Source of the DNA: CAXSBR01 sp964252015
GTDB lineage: Bacteria; Actinomycetota; Actinomycetes; Mycobacteriales; Jatrophihabitantaceae
Assembly: GCA_964252015.1 (NCBI GenBank)
Contig: CAXULW010000004.1
Coordinates: 62,001 to 126,000, forward strand
Length of the DNA stretch: 64,000 nucleotides
Direction: 5' to 3'
Shown here: positions 16,491 to 25,192 of the stretch, piece by piece
Layout of the letters: every line of letters begins with the position of its first letter
Numbering within the stretch: position 1 is the stretch's first letter
The notes under the pieces: model-generated
Databases searched by the model: none
Seen by the model: the letters and a program-made list of their open reading frames with translations, nothing else
What the model was told of the DNA's origin: nothing
Program-made: the position numbers and the translations under genes

Positions 16491-17410
16491 GCCTGTCCCC
16501 ATTCCCGTGGTCGCGGGTCGGCCAGCCAGGCCCGCGCACCTGCATACTCCACCCGCACGGTCGCCACATCGGCGGCGAACCGCAACACCTCCGGCCACCG
16601 GGCCAGCGCCCGACCCGCTCCTACCGCGGCCACCGCGAACGCCACCGCGCCGTGCAGGACGTCGCCGGCACCGTTCGTGTCGCCGCCGGCCACCGGCCGG
16701 ACCGTGACCGTACCCGACTGCCCCGGCACGGCCCAGCGGATCGGGTCCGGACCCGCCGAGCAGGCCGCCGCGTCGGGTCCGCGGTCGACGAGCGCACCCG
16801 GATCGGCCGGAGCCCGGGCCGGAGCCCCGGCTGGCGCGCCGTCGAGAGCGAACGCGGCCGAGGCAACCACGAACTGTGACAGCGGCAGCAACGACGCGAA
16901 CACCGGACGCCAGCGGCCGGCATCCAGCACGACGGGTACGCATTGCGCGCGCGCCGTCGAGCCGGCCGCCACGGCCAGCCCGGCGTGGTGGCCGTCGATC
17001 AGCACGACGTCGGCCGCGTCGACGGAGGCAGCCAGGCCTCCCGGGACGCTCAAGTCCACGGCGCCCGACGCGTCCGGCGAACTCACACTCCGCGTCCCAC
17101 TCGCCTCCTGCACCCGGACCGCTGAGACGGGCGGCTCTCGGCCGTGGTCGGCCAGGTCACGCACGTTCACGCCACAGTGGGCCAGGTCCGCGCGGGCGAT
17201 TTCGGCCAGCGGGTGCGTGCCGAGACCGGTCACCAGCGTGGCCTGGCCGCCCAACGCCGCGAACGCGATTGCGGCCACCGCCGCCGGTCCGCCCGCGACC
17301 AGCTCCTGCGCTCGCGCGGTGACCTTCTCGTCGGCACCGGGCAGACGGTCCAGGCGGTGGATCAGGTCCAGCGTGGTCAGCCCGACGAACAGCCCGCGCG
17401 GGGAGTCCAT
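16478..17410 (-). CDS. PfkB-family carbohydrate kinase
   Basis: Ribokinase-fold kinase of 310 residues. The N-terminal glycine-rich GLTTLDLIHRLDRLPGADEK and the C-terminal signature GGDTNGAGDVLHGA (about 238-251), with the catalytic Asp of GAGD, are both present; position four of the signature is Asn where Thr is usual. An Ala/Pro-rich insertion at about 190-215 is unusual. Start ATG 17410. It overlaps the downstream P-loop kinase, so the two may act in one sugar or nucleoside salvage path; the substrate is unknown. Confidence 0.85.
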   Translation of the reverse strand: MDSPRGLFVGLTTLDLIHRLDRLPGADEKVTARAQELVAGGPAAVAAIAFAALGGQATLVTGLGTHPLAEIARADLAHCGVNVRDLADHGREPPVSAVRVQEASGTRSVSSPDASGAVDLSVPGGLAASVDAADVVLIDGHHAGLAVAAGSTARAQCVPVVLDAGRWRPVFASLLPLSQFVVASAAFALDGAPAGAPARAPADPGALVDRGPDAAACSAGPDPIRWAVPGQSGTVTVRPVAGGDTNGAGDVLHGAVAFAVAAVGAGRALARWPEVLRFAADVATVRVEYAGARAWLADPRPREWGQAWTR

Positions 17411-17442
17411 CGTCAGACGTCCACCTGAACCCGGTGCCCCGC

Positions 17443-18195
17443 TCAGCCCTCGCTGACCATCGGACTCGACGCGACCTCGGTGCCGTCGGGCAGGGTGGTG
17501 ATCTCGAAGTCGGCGAACACGTTGGGCGCGACCCGGGAGAGCTCGCGCAGGCAGGCGATGGCCAACTGGCGGATCTCGACGTCGGCGTGTTCGGACGCGC
17601 GCATGGCCACGAAATGCCGCCACGCCCGGTAGTTGCCAGTAACGACGATCCGGGTCTCGGTCGCGTTGGGAAGCACGGCACGCGCCGCTTGCCGAGCCTG
17701 CTTGCGTCGCAGCGTCGCCTGCTCCACGTCGGCGAACTTCTTCTCCAACCCCTCGAGCAGGTCGCTGTAGGCGGCGATCGCGGCCTCACCAGCGGCGACG
17801 AACTTGGCGTGCAGTTCGGGGTCGTCGGCGATGACGTCGGGCTCGACCAGCGCGGCGTTCCGCTCGGGCACGTACCGCTGCGAGAGCTGGGAGTAGGAGA
17901 AGTGACGGTGCCGGATCAGCTCATGGGTCAGCGACCGGGAGATTCCGGTCAGGTAGAAGGTGACGCTGCCGTGCTCGAGCACCGAGAGGTGGCCGACCTC
18001 GAGAATGTGGTGCAAGTAGCCCGCATTGGAGGCGGTGGCCGGGTTCGGCTTGGCCCAGGACTGGTAGCACGCCCGACCGGCGAACTCGGCCAGCGCCTGC
18101 CCACCGTCGGTGTCGGTGTCCCAGGGCACGTCCTCGGGCGTCTCGAAGTGAGTCCAGGCGATGACCTGAACGCGGGGCGAGACGATGTCCGGCAC
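17443..18195 (-). CDS. thyX: FAD-dependent thymidylate synthase
   Basis: Makes dTMP from dUMP using methylene-tetrahydrofolate and FAD. The ThyX signature RHR-x7-S is exact (R95-H96-R97 to S105, RHRHFSYSQLSQR). It is 250 residues, normal length, with conserved VLEHGSVTFYLTGISR just before the signature and RAWRHFVAMR in the second half. Start ATG 18195. thyX usually lies next to dapA; here it is separated by the toxin cassette and kinase genes. Confidence 0.96.
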   Translation of the reverse strand: MPDIVSPRVQVIAWTHFETPEDVPWDTDTDGGQALAEFAGRACYQSWAKPNPATASNAGYLHHILEVGHLSVLEHGSVTFYLTGISRSLTHELIRHRHFSYSQLSQRYVPERNAALVEPDVIADDPELHAKFVAAGEAAIAAYSDLLEGLEKKFADVEQATLRRKQARQAARAVLPNATETRIVVTGNYRAWRHFVAMRASEHADVEIRQLAIACLRELSRVAPNVFADFEITTLPDGTEVASSPMVSEG

Positions 18196-18347
18196 GAATC
18201 AAACTCCTGGATCGGGGTGGGGCAGGGAGCCGGCTCAGCCTAACCGCCGGCACCGACATCGCCCTGGCTCGACCCGCCCGCACCACGTCGACCCACTACG
18301 TCGCCCGTTCAGCCCCACCATGCCGCCGCACGACATCGCCGGTGGCA

Positions 18348-18376
18348 TTGCCATGACATCATATTGGCGTCATACT
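18348..18376 (+). promoter_or_regulatory. Candidate leaderless promoter for the RHH gene
   Basis: A -35-like TTGCCA at 18348-18353 is separated by exactly 17 bp from a -10-like CATACT at 18371-18376. Transcription would start at about 18383, the A of the ATG start codon, giving a leaderless mRNA, which is common in actinobacteria. No Shine-Dalgarno sequence precedes the start, consistent with this reading. Confidence 0.55.
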
Positions 18377-18386
18377 GACGTCATGG
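18354..18386 (+). promoter_or_regulatory. Three tandem 11-bp operator-like repeats
   Basis: Units TGACATCATAT (18354-18364), TGGCGTCATAC (18365-18375) and TGACGTCATGG (18376-18386) follow each other without gaps; the consensus TGRCRTCATAY is near one helical turn. They fill the promoter spacer, cover the -10 region and run into the start codon. Ribbon-helix-helix proteins typically bind such short tandem repeats cooperatively, and the gene directly downstream encodes one, so autorepression is likely. Confidence 0.7.
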
Positions 18387-18874
18387 ATCTAGAGCCCTAC
18401 GTCAGCGCAGTCACCGACCAACTCACCGCGACGGCCGCGCTGGGGGACGAACGCACCCGACAGATTGCGTCCGCGCTGGCGGTGTCGGCCGCGAGTGCGC
18501 TCAGGTTGGCCACGATCAACGCGGTGAGCGCGGCGGTGGACGAGGTCAACACCGCGTTGCTGGCCAGCCCCATGGCGTCCGGCATCACGGTTTCGGTCCA
18601 GCTGGAGAACGACGAGCCGGTGATTGCTGTGCATGCGGCCGACGCACCCGCCGTGGCCGAGCCCGCGGCCAACGCCGACGACGGCGAGGCGTCGGCGCGG
18701 ATCTCCCTGCGCCTGCCCGAGGTGCTGAAGGCCGACATCGACGCCGCGGCAGCTGCGGCCTCCGTCTCCGTCAACACCTGGCTCGTCCGAGCGGCTCGGG
18801 CCGCGCTCACGCCGACCGACGGGATCCGCACCGCGCGATCCGGGCATCACATCCGGGGCTGGGTCACCGGCTGA
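18383..18874 (+). CDS. Ribbon-helix-helix (HicB/CopG-like) regulator
   Basis: A 163-residue protein. Residues 1-85 are helical with a beta segment (GITVSVQLENDEPVIAVHA); a linker follows; the ribbon-helix-helix domain is at about 105-143 (ARISLRLPEVLKADIDAAAA then SVNTWLVRAARAAL). The C-terminus is a short basic tail with HHIRGW. This type is annotated as a HicB-like antitoxin in actinobacteria, but no HicA-like toxin is present; the next gene, 60 bp on, is a DUF4097 protein. Start ATG 18383 coincides with the predicted transcription start. Confidence 0.8.
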   Translation: MDLEPYVSAVTDQLTATAALGDERTRQIASALAVSAASALRLATINAVSAAVDEVNTALLASPMASGITVSVQLENDEPVIAVHAADAPAVAEPAANADDGEASARISLRLPEVLKADIDAAAAAASVSVNTWLVRAARAALTPTDGIRTARSGHHIRGWVTG

Positions 18875-18934
18875 TCTCCCGCCGCGACGCGGACCGCAGC
18901 CCGACCGAAACGCACCCCAACTCAGGAGCCAGAC

Positions 18935-19771
18935 ATGACCACTCGAGAATTCCCGCTCACCGGACCCATCAACCTCGACATCCGGGTCAGCGTCGGCGCG
19001 ATCGTCGTGCGCGCCGACGACGACCTCGACGCCGCCCGGGTCGAACTCGTCCCGCGGCGCGAGGACTCCGACGTCCTCGCCCGGACCAGGGTGAACCTGG
19101 ACGGACGCACCCTGACCGTGCGGGGTCCGAAGGGCAAGGGCTGGTCCCTGGACAAGCTGAACGGGCCGACGACCTGCGCCGACATCGTCGACGTCCACGT
19201 CCAGGTGCCGTCCGGTACGTCGATGAGGCTGGCCAGCTACGGCGCCCAGGCCACCGTGTCCGGTCGAGCCGGCAGCGTGCTCATCGCCACCGGTGCCGGC
19301 ACGTCGACGGTCGAGCGGGTCGACGGCGATCTGGTCGCGCGCTTCGCCAACGGCACCATCGACGTGGCCCGCGTCGACGGGTCGGCGATGCTGCGCTTCA
19401 ACGGCGGACGGGCTCACCTCGGCCAGGTCGCCGGTGACGTGAGCCTGGCCTGCGGCAACGGAGACATCGACGTGGACGCGGTCCACGGATCGGTCAAGGC
19501 CCGCACCGGCGCCGGCGCGGTCACCATCGGGCAGACCGCCGGCAACGTCGACATGAGCACCGGGTCCGGCCTGCTGTCGGTCGGACTTCGCCCGGGCCAA
19601 CCCGCCCGCCTGGACATCTCCACCGGTCACGGCCGGCTCATCTCCGACTTGGACGTCACCGACGCCGAACCCGTCGTCGACACCGATGGCACAACTGAGC
19701 CGGCCATCACCATCCGGGCCCGCACCGGCCACGGCGATATCCGGCTGTTCCGGGCGAGCGACGCGCGATAG
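18935..19771 (+). CDS. DUF4097-family beta-strand repeat protein
   Basis: A 278-residue protein built of repeated short beta strands, as in DUF4097/adhesin-like right-handed helices: for example GSVLIATGAGTSTVERVDGD, GTIDVARVDGSAMLRFNGG, GNGDIDVDAVHGSVKARTG. It has no signal peptide or membrane segment, so it is probably cytoplasmic. The start is ATG 18935 after AGGAGCCAGAC. It follows the RHH gene and is probably in its operon. Function unknown; the pair is a recurrent arrangement in actinobacteria as far as I recall. Confidence 0.82.
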   Translation: MTTREFPLTGPINLDIRVSVGAIVVRADDDLDAARVELVPRREDSDVLARTRVNLDGRTLTVRGPKGKGWSLDKLNGPTTCADIVDVHVQVPSGTSMRLASYGAQATVSGRAGSVLIATGAGTSTVERVDGDLVARFANGTIDVARVDGSAMLRFNGGRAHLGQVAGDVSLACGNGDIDVDAVHGSVKARTGAGAVTIGQTAGNVDMSTGSGLLSVGLRPGQPARLDISTGHGRLISDLDVTDAEPVVDTDGTTEPAITIRARTGHGDIRLFRASDAR

Positions 19772-19910
19772 AAGGCCACGTCGAAGGGGCAACGCGCATG
19801 GGTAGAGGCAACGCCCTGTGGCGGCTATGGCCCGGCCTCAGCTTGGGTCTCGCCGCCCAACCGCTCGGCGGGATTGCGGGTACGCAACCGATCGGCGCCG
19901 TTACCAGCGC

Positions 19911-21134
19911 TCAACCGCTCACGGCCGCCGACAGGGCCGGGCCCAGATCGCCGCGGCCGGTGACCTCCACACCGTCCAGCCCGAGCCACCCGGCGGTGAT
20001 GGCCAGCTCGGCGCCCAATTCGGACGCGACGAACGCCTCGTCCACGCCGGGCTCGGCGTAAGCGGCCTGCACCCGGAGCATCCCCGCCTGCCGGTCACTC
20101 TTGAGGTCGACCCGGGCGACGAGACGGTCACCGAGCAGGAACGGCAGCACGTAGTACCCGTAGATCCGAAGCGGTGCCGGCACGTAGATCTCGATGCGGT
20201 AGCGAAACCCGAACACGCGCTCGACCCGTTCCCGGAACCAGACCAGCGAGTCGAAGGGTGACAGCAGGGCCCGCGCGTTCACCCGGCGCGGGCGCCGCGC
20301 CGCCGGCCACACATAGGCCGGCGCGTTCCAACCGTCCACCTCGACCGGGATCAGCTCACCGGCCGCCACCAGCTCGCCGACCCGCAGCTTGGAATCGGCC
20401 CGCGGCAGCCGGAAGTAGTCGCCCAGGTCGGGCTCGGTGGCCACGCCGCAGGCCCGGGCGGCGATACGGACGAGCTCCCGTTGCTGCTCGTCGTCGGACA
20501 GCGTCGGCATGGCCGCGATCGCGGGCGGGAGCACCCGTTCGGGCAGGTCGTACCAGCGCTCGAAGTTCACCCGGCGCGACGCCATGACCTGGCCGGCCCA
20601 GAACAAGTACTCCAGGGCCTGCTTGCCGACGTTCCAGTTCCACATCTCTCCCGGCGTGCGGGGCGGCTGCTCGAAGCCCGTCTCCCCGGATCGGATCGGC
20701 CCGTCGCGGCGCACGAGTTCGAGCACGTCGTCGAGCAGGTGCGGCTGGTCGCGGGCCACCGACGTCATGCCGCCCCAGGCGTCGACGCTGGCCCGAGCCA
20801 TCCGCCAGCGGAACAGCGGGTGCCGCTCGACCGGGATGAGCGCGGCCATGTGGGCCCAGTACTCGACCAGTTCACGCTGGACCGGCCCGGCCTGGTGGGC
20901 GGTGAGACGGTCCAGCAGGGGGCGCGGGTAGGGGCCGAGTCGGGAGAATACGGGCAGGTAGTGCGAACGGCAGAAGACGTTGACGGAATCCAGTTGCAGG
21001 ACGCCGACCCGCTCGACCACGCGCCGGATGTGGCGAGCGTCGATCCGCCCGGTCGGCCGGGGCTCGGCGAAACCTTGCGCGGCAAGGGCGATCCGACGCG
21101 CCTGGGCCGCGCTGATCCGTTCGGTCCCACTCAC
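19911..21134 (-). CDS. Winged-helix DNA glycosylase, AlkX/YcaQ (HTH_42) family
   Basis: A 407-residue protein of the HTH_42 superfamily, which contains YcaQ/AlkX and AlkZ glycosylases that remove alkylated bases or unhook interstrand crosslinks. The catalytic Q-phi-D motif is Q47-L-D49 in VLQLDSVNVFCRSHYLP. The conserved WAHMAALIP, YFRLPRADSK and SPFDSLVW segments are also present. The GTG start at 21134 gives the standard N-terminus (ISAAQARRIALAAQGF). It is divergent from the DedA gene. Confidence 0.85.
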   Translation of the reverse strand: MSGTERISAAQARRIALAAQGFAEPRPTGRIDARHIRRVVERVGVLQLDSVNVFCRSHYLPVFSRLGPYPRPLLDRLTAHQAGPVQRELVEYWAHMAALIPVERHPLFRWRMARASVDAWGGMTSVARDQPHLLDDVLELVRRDGPIRSGETGFEQPPRTPGEMWNWNVGKQALEYLFWAGQVMASRRVNFERWYDLPERVLPPAIAAMPTLSDDEQQRELVRIAARACGVATEPDLGDYFRLPRADSKLRVGELVAAGELIPVEVDGWNAPAYVWPAARRPRRVNARALLSPFDSLVWFRERVERVFGFRYRIEIYVPAPLRIYGYYVLPFLLGDRLVARVDLKSDRQAGMLRVQAAYAEPGVDEAFVASELGAELAITAGWLGLDGVEVTGRGDLGPALSAAVSG

Positions 21135-21240
21135 GTCCGTGATGCTATGGGCGCCCTCTGACCAGTCCGGACTCCGACCCGCGAGATCTGCGCGGGCGTG
21201 CGCGAACGTGCCAGGATGCGGGGGTGGATTCGAGCGATCG

Positions 21241-21867
21241 GTGACCGAATTCCTCAAGCACCTGGGGCAGTCGGTGGGGGTATGGCTGTACGTGATCGCC
21301 GGCGGCCTGGCGTTCGCCGAGGCGGCCATCCTGGTCGGCATGGTGCTGCCGGGCGAGGCGGCGCTGCTCGTGGCCGGATACTTCTGCCATCAAGGCGTGC
21401 TCAGCCTGCCGATCATGATCGTGGTCGCGATCGTGTGCGCCGTGCTGGGTGACAGCGTGGGCTACGAGTTCGGACGCCACTTCGGGCCGTCGTTGCGGCG
21501 CTCGCGGGTCGGCCTCTTCATCGGCAGGGACCGCTGGGACAAGGTGGACGGGTTCCTGCACCGCCACGGCGGCAAGGCCGTGTTGCTCGGCCGGTTGACG
21601 GCCATCCTGCGCGCCCTGATGCCCTCGATGGCCGGTATGAGCGGCATGCGCTACCGGACCTTTCTGCTGTGGAACGCGACCGGCGGGATCATCTGGGGCG
21701 GCGGGTGCGTGTTGCTCGGGTGGGCCTTCGCGTCGGCGCTGGACACCCTCGAGACCTACCTGACCTGGGCGCCGCTGGCGGTGTTCGCCGTGGTGATCCT
21801 GGGCTACGTCGCCTTCGAGGTGCGCAAACGACACCGGGCCAACACCCGCGCCGCGGGACGCAGCTGA
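21241..21867 (+). CDS. DedA-family membrane protein
   Basis: A 208-residue polytopic membrane protein with the DedA/VTT hallmarks: an early FAEAAILVGMVLPGEAALL reentrant-helix motif, then GYEFGRHFG and the second-half motif GRLTAILRALMPSMAGMSGM, and terminal helices. DedA proteins support phospholipid/undecaprenyl-phosphate recycling and pH or charge homeostasis. Start GTG 21241 is the first that leaves a normal-length N-terminus. otsA begins 21 bp downstream on the same strand and may be co-transcribed. Confidence 0.88.
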   Translation: MTEFLKHLGQSVGVWLYVIAGGLAFAEAAILVGMVLPGEAALLVAGYFCHQGVLSLPIMIVVAIVCAVLGDSVGYEFGRHFGPSLRRSRVGLFIGRDRWDKVDGFLHRHGGKAVLLGRLTAILRALMPSMAGMSGMRYRTFLLWNATGGIIWGGGCVLLGWAFASALDTLETYLTWAPLAVFAVVILGYVAFEVRKRHRANTRAAGRS

Positions 21868-21888
21868 CGCCTCGACTAGAAAGGAAGA

Positions 21889-23367
21889 GTGACAACGCCC
21901 GCACCGACAGCGTCAACTTCCGCCAGCGACACTGACAACGCCCCTCCGTTCGGGCACGCTCCGTTGGTGGTCGCGTCCAACCGCGGCCCCCTGTCGGTCG
22001 AGGCGGTGGAAGGCGAGGACGACCGGATCAGCCGCGGCGGTGGCGGCCTGGTCAGCGGCATGCAGGCGGCCCTGATCAAGACCCCCGGCGCGGTGTGGGT
22101 GTGCGCGGCCATGAACGGACGGGAGCGTTCGCTGAGCCGGCAGGCCAACGGTCGGTTGTCTCACGTTCCCGCCGTGGCCGAGGCGCTCAACGGCGAGTTC
22201 GACGTCCGCATGCTGCCGATCGACGCGACCACGTTTCAGCGTTCCTACAACGGGATTGCCAACTCCACGCTGTGGTTCGCACTGCACATGCTCTACGAGC
22301 CGGCGCACACGCCCGTGTTCGACTCGGCGTGGCGCAAACGGTGGGATGCGTACGTCCGCTTGAACCGGGCGTTCGCCCGGGCACTGGCCGAGGAGGCCGC
22401 CGAGGGCGCCACGGTCATGATCCAGGACTACCACCTGTTCCTGGTGCCGGGGTTCGTGCGCGAACTGCGTCCCGACGTGCGCATCGGCTTCTTCACGCAC
22501 ACGAGCTGGGTGTCGCCGGACTACTTCCGGCTGCTGCCCGACGATGTCGCCCGCGACATCCTGGAAGGAATGCTCGGCGCCGATCTGCTTGGCTTCCACA
22601 CCCAACGCTGGGCCGATTGCTTCAGCGACTGCTGCCGCGACATCCTCGGCCGCGAGGGCGAGGCCGACCTGGCCGTGTTCCCGCTCGGGATCGACGTCGA
22701 CGCGTTGCGGGAACGGGCGCACGCTCGAGATTCCGAGGCGCGCAAGCGCGAGCTGACCGAGACCGTGGGCGACTGCCTGGTGATCGGGCGGGTTGACCGC
22801 ACCGAGCTGAGCAAGAACGTCTGGCGCGGGTTGCTGGCGTACCGCGAGCTGTTACGAAGCCATCCCGAGTGGATCGGAGGTGTCATCCACCTCGTGTTCA
22901 ACTATCCCTCGCGCGAGGAGCTGAGCGAGTACCGCAACTACGTCGAGGCCGTGATCGAGCTCGCGGCTGACATTGAAGACGAGTTCGCCACCGACGACTG
23001 GTCGCCGCTCATGCTCGAGATCGGACACGACTACCCCGGTTCCCTGGCCGCGCTGCGGATCTCCGACGTCCTGCTGGTGAATTCGCTGCGCGACGGGATG
23101 AACCTCGTCGTGCTGGAGGGCGCGTTACTGAGCGAACGTTCGCCCGCGGTCGTGCTGTCCCGCGAGGCGGGCGCGGCCGAGACAATCGGTGCGTACTCGC
23201 GCCTGGTCAACCCCTTCGACGTGAGCCAGACGGCGAACGCCTTGCACGAAGCCTTGTCCGAGCCCGAGTCGGAGCGGGCCGCGAACGCCGAGCACCTGCG
23301 CGCCGCCGCGGTCGTGCTAGCGCCGGTGGACTGGTTCCAAGCCCAGCTCGATCGCGTCCGCCGGTAA
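21889..23367 (+). CDS. otsA: Trehalose-6-phosphate synthase
   Basis: GT20 retaining glycosyltransferase of 492 residues that joins UDP-glucose to glucose-6-phosphate. Landmarks: SNRGPLS near residue 30, RGGGGLVSG near 49, the substrate-binding QDYHLFLVPG and FFTHTSWVSP, DRTELSKN, and LRDGMNLVVLE. A short disordered N-terminus precedes the core. The phosphatase otsB lies 1.8 kb away on the opposite strand. A glucosylglycerol-phosphate synthase activity cannot be excluded, but the nearby otsB supports OtsA. Confidence 0.9.
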   Translation: MTTPAPTASTSASDTDNAPPFGHAPLVVASNRGPLSVEAVEGEDDRISRGGGGLVSGMQAALIKTPGAVWVCAAMNGRERSLSRQANGRLSHVPAVAEALNGEFDVRMLPIDATTFQRSYNGIANSTLWFALHMLYEPAHTPVFDSAWRKRWDAYVRLNRAFARALAEEAAEGATVMIQDYHLFLVPGFVRELRPDVRIGFFTHTSWVSPDYFRLLPDDVARDILEGMLGADLLGFHTQRWADCFSDCCRDILGREGEADLAVFPLGIDVDALRERAHARDSEARKRELTETVGDCLVIGRVDRTELSKNVWRGLLAYRELLRSHPEWIGGVIHLVFNYPSREELSEYRNYVEAVIELAADIEDEFATDDWSPLMLEIGHDYPGSLAALRISDVLLVNSLRDGMNLVVLEGALLSERSPAVVLSREAGAAETIGAYSRLVNPFDVSQTANALHEALSEPESERAANAEHLRAAAVVLAPVDWFQAQLDRVRR

Positions 23368-23378
23368 GCCCGACGGCC

Positions 23379-23561
23379 TCAGGCGGCGGACTCTTCTGCG
23401 GTTACTCCCGTTTCACGGTCGACAAAGCGGTCGATGTGCGTGGCCTCACTGCGGTATCCGAGTTCGCGCAGAAGACGCGCCTGCTGCTGGGCTGATGTAC
23501 GGACCTCGTCGTCGAACGAGGCCGGGCCATGGGTCTGCTGTGCTTCGTGGAAACTGTTCAC
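23379..23561 (-). CDS. Small hypothetical protein
   Basis: A 60-residue hydrophilic, Gln/Glu-rich reading frame with no family I recognise. It has no cysteine, signal peptide or membrane segment and is predicted helical (SAQQQARLLRELGYRSEATH). The GTG start at 23561 lacks a clear Shine-Dalgarno site. It is kept because its composition is protein-like and it fills the gap between otsA and ppk2 without overlap; it could be spurious. Confidence 0.45.
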   Translation of the reverse strand: MNSFHEAQQTHGPASFDDEVRTSAQQQARLLRELGYRSEATHIDRFVDRETGVTAEESAA

Positions 23562-23662
23562 CTATCCAGTGTGGGCATCCGAATGTGTAGAAGACGTGTC
23601 GACACGGTTGATCTTGCGTGACCGTGACCACGTACCCGCCCGCGGCGGACCCCGGAGAGGCC

Positions 23663-24637
23663 CTACAGCCGTGGGAACAAGCGGTCCGGCTGCTCGCCGT
23701 GCTCGAAGACGTCAACGGCCGGACCCAGGATCAACGGGTCGGGCACTCCGGCCAGTTCGGCATCCTTGTCCGTGTAGTCGAGCGTGTGCAGAACGTGCCG
23801 CAGCGTCGCGATGCGAGCGCGCTTCTTGTCGTTGCTCTTGATCACCGTCCACGGCGCGTCGGCGGTGTCGGTGTAGAAGAACATCGCCTCCTTGGCCTCG
23901 GTGTAGGAATCCCACTTGTCGAGCGAGGCCAGGTCCATCGGGCTGAGCTTCCACCGCCGCACCGGGTCGACCTGGCGGGCCTGGAAACGGGTGCGCTGCT
24001 CGGACCGCGAGACCGAGAACCAGAACTTGAACAACACGATGCCGCTGGTGGCCAGCATGCTTTCGAACACCGGCGCTTGGCGCATGAACTGCAGGTATTC
24101 GGACGGTGTGCAGAAACCCATCACCCGTTCCACGCCGGCCCGGTTGTACCAGGACCGGTCGAACAGCACGATCTCCCCGGCGGCGGGCAGGTGCTGGACG
24201 TACCGCTGGAAATACCACTGCGTGCCTTCACGTTCCGACGGTTTCTCCAGGGCCACGACCCGGGCGCCCCGTGGGTTGAGATGTTCCGTGAAACGTTTTA
24301 TGGTGCCGCCCTTGCCCGCCGCGTCGCGACCCTCGAACAGCAGCACCACCTTCTGCCCGCTGTCCTTGACCCAGCTCTGCAGTTTGAGCAACTCGATCTG
24401 CAAGGACCGCTTGGTGTGTTCGTATTCGCTGCGGCTCATCCGCTCGTCGTACGGATACCCTTCGCGCCACGTTGCCACGGGCCGGCCGTCCGGGCCGAGC
24501 AAGGGACTCTCGTCGATCGGGTCATCGGGATCGAGGTGGAGTTCGGCTTCCTCCGCCAGCAGGCGGGCCACCGCGGCCGGTCCGTCGCCGACCTTGGCCG
24601 GTCCCGTTAGGGCCGAAGATTTATGGTGATTTGCCAT
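23663..24637 (-). CDS. ppk2: Polyphosphate kinase 2
   Basis: A PPK2-family enzyme of 324 residues that transfers phosphate between polyphosphate and nucleotides. It has Walker A GRDAAGKGG at 103-111, the lid/Walker B motif DRSWYNRAGVE at 160-170, and the family sequence FWFSVSRSEQRTRFQAR. A ~75-residue N-terminal extension is normal for class I PPK2. Start ATG 24637. The downstream flavin reductase of the preceding gene ends 3 bp upstream, so the otsB-reductase-ppk2 order forms one operon. Confidence 0.93.
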   Translation of the reverse strand: MANHHKSSALTGPAKVGDGPAAVARLLAEEAELHLDPDDPIDESPLLGPDGRPVATWREGYPYDERMSRSEYEHTKRSLQIELLKLQSWVKDSGQKVVLLFEGRDAAGKGGTIKRFTEHLNPRGARVVALEKPSEREGTQWYFQRYVQHLPAAGEIVLFDRSWYNRAGVERVMGFCTPSEYLQFMRQAPVFESMLATSGIVLFKFWFSVSRSEQRTRFQARQVDPVRRWKLSPMDLASLDKWDSYTEAKEAMFFYTDTADAPWTVIKSNDKKRARIATLRHVLHTLDYTDKDAELAGVPDPLILGPAVDVFEHGEQPDRLFPRL

Positions 24638-24640
24638 GGC

Positions 24641-25192
24641 CTATTCCACCTTCCGTGTTGCCGCCGCTACCAACGACCTGAGGGTTTGCGTGATGTGCCA
24701 GCGCATCGGCGGGGCGGTGATCAACCCGTCCGGGCCGACGTCCGCGCGCGACATCGGCGCCCGGACGCACGCCGCCGTGACGACGTCGGCGCTGATGTAG
24801 CCGAGCACCGTGGCCAGTTCGGCGTGTGCATCCGCCCCGCCGGTCGGCGCCGCAATCGAGGAGATGTTGATCCACGCGGTCGGTTTCTCGTACATCTCGG
24901 TGCCACCGACGGTCCAGTCGAGCAGGTTCTTGAAGCTACCGGGCAGTCCGCCGGCATATTCCGGCGTACAGATCAACACGGCGTCGGCGTCGGCGAGCTG
25001 TGCCCGCAGCTCGGCGACCTCGGGCGGCAACGGCTCGTGATCGTCGTCGGGGTTGAACGCGGGCAGCTCGCTCAGCCCGCCGTACAGAACGGCCGTCACG
25101 TCAGGGTCGAGCAGCGTCAGCGCCGTACGCAGGACCGCGGTGTTGGTCGAGGCGGCGCGGGTGGAACCGGACACGAGGAGGACGCGCGTCAT
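24641..25192 (-). CDS. NAD(P)H-dependent FMN reductase family flavoprotein
   Basis: A 183-residue flavodoxin-fold protein. The FMN phosphate loop is SGSTRAASTN at 8-17 and the second motif is TPEYAGGLPGSFKNLLDW. Such enzymes reduce FMN, quinones or chromate; the physiological acceptor is unknown. The start ATG 25192 overlaps the otsB stop by four bases (ATGA), and ppk2 follows at once, so all three are co-transcribed. Confidence 0.87.
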   Translation of the reverse strand: MTRVLLVSGSTRAASTNTAVLRTALTLLDPDVTAVLYGGLSELPAFNPDDDHEPLPPEVAELRAQLADADAVLICTPEYAGGLPGSFKNLLDWTVGGTEMYEKPTAWINISSIAAPTGGADAHAELATVLGYISADVVTAACVRAPMSRADVGPDGLITAPPMRWHITQTLRSLVAAATRKVE

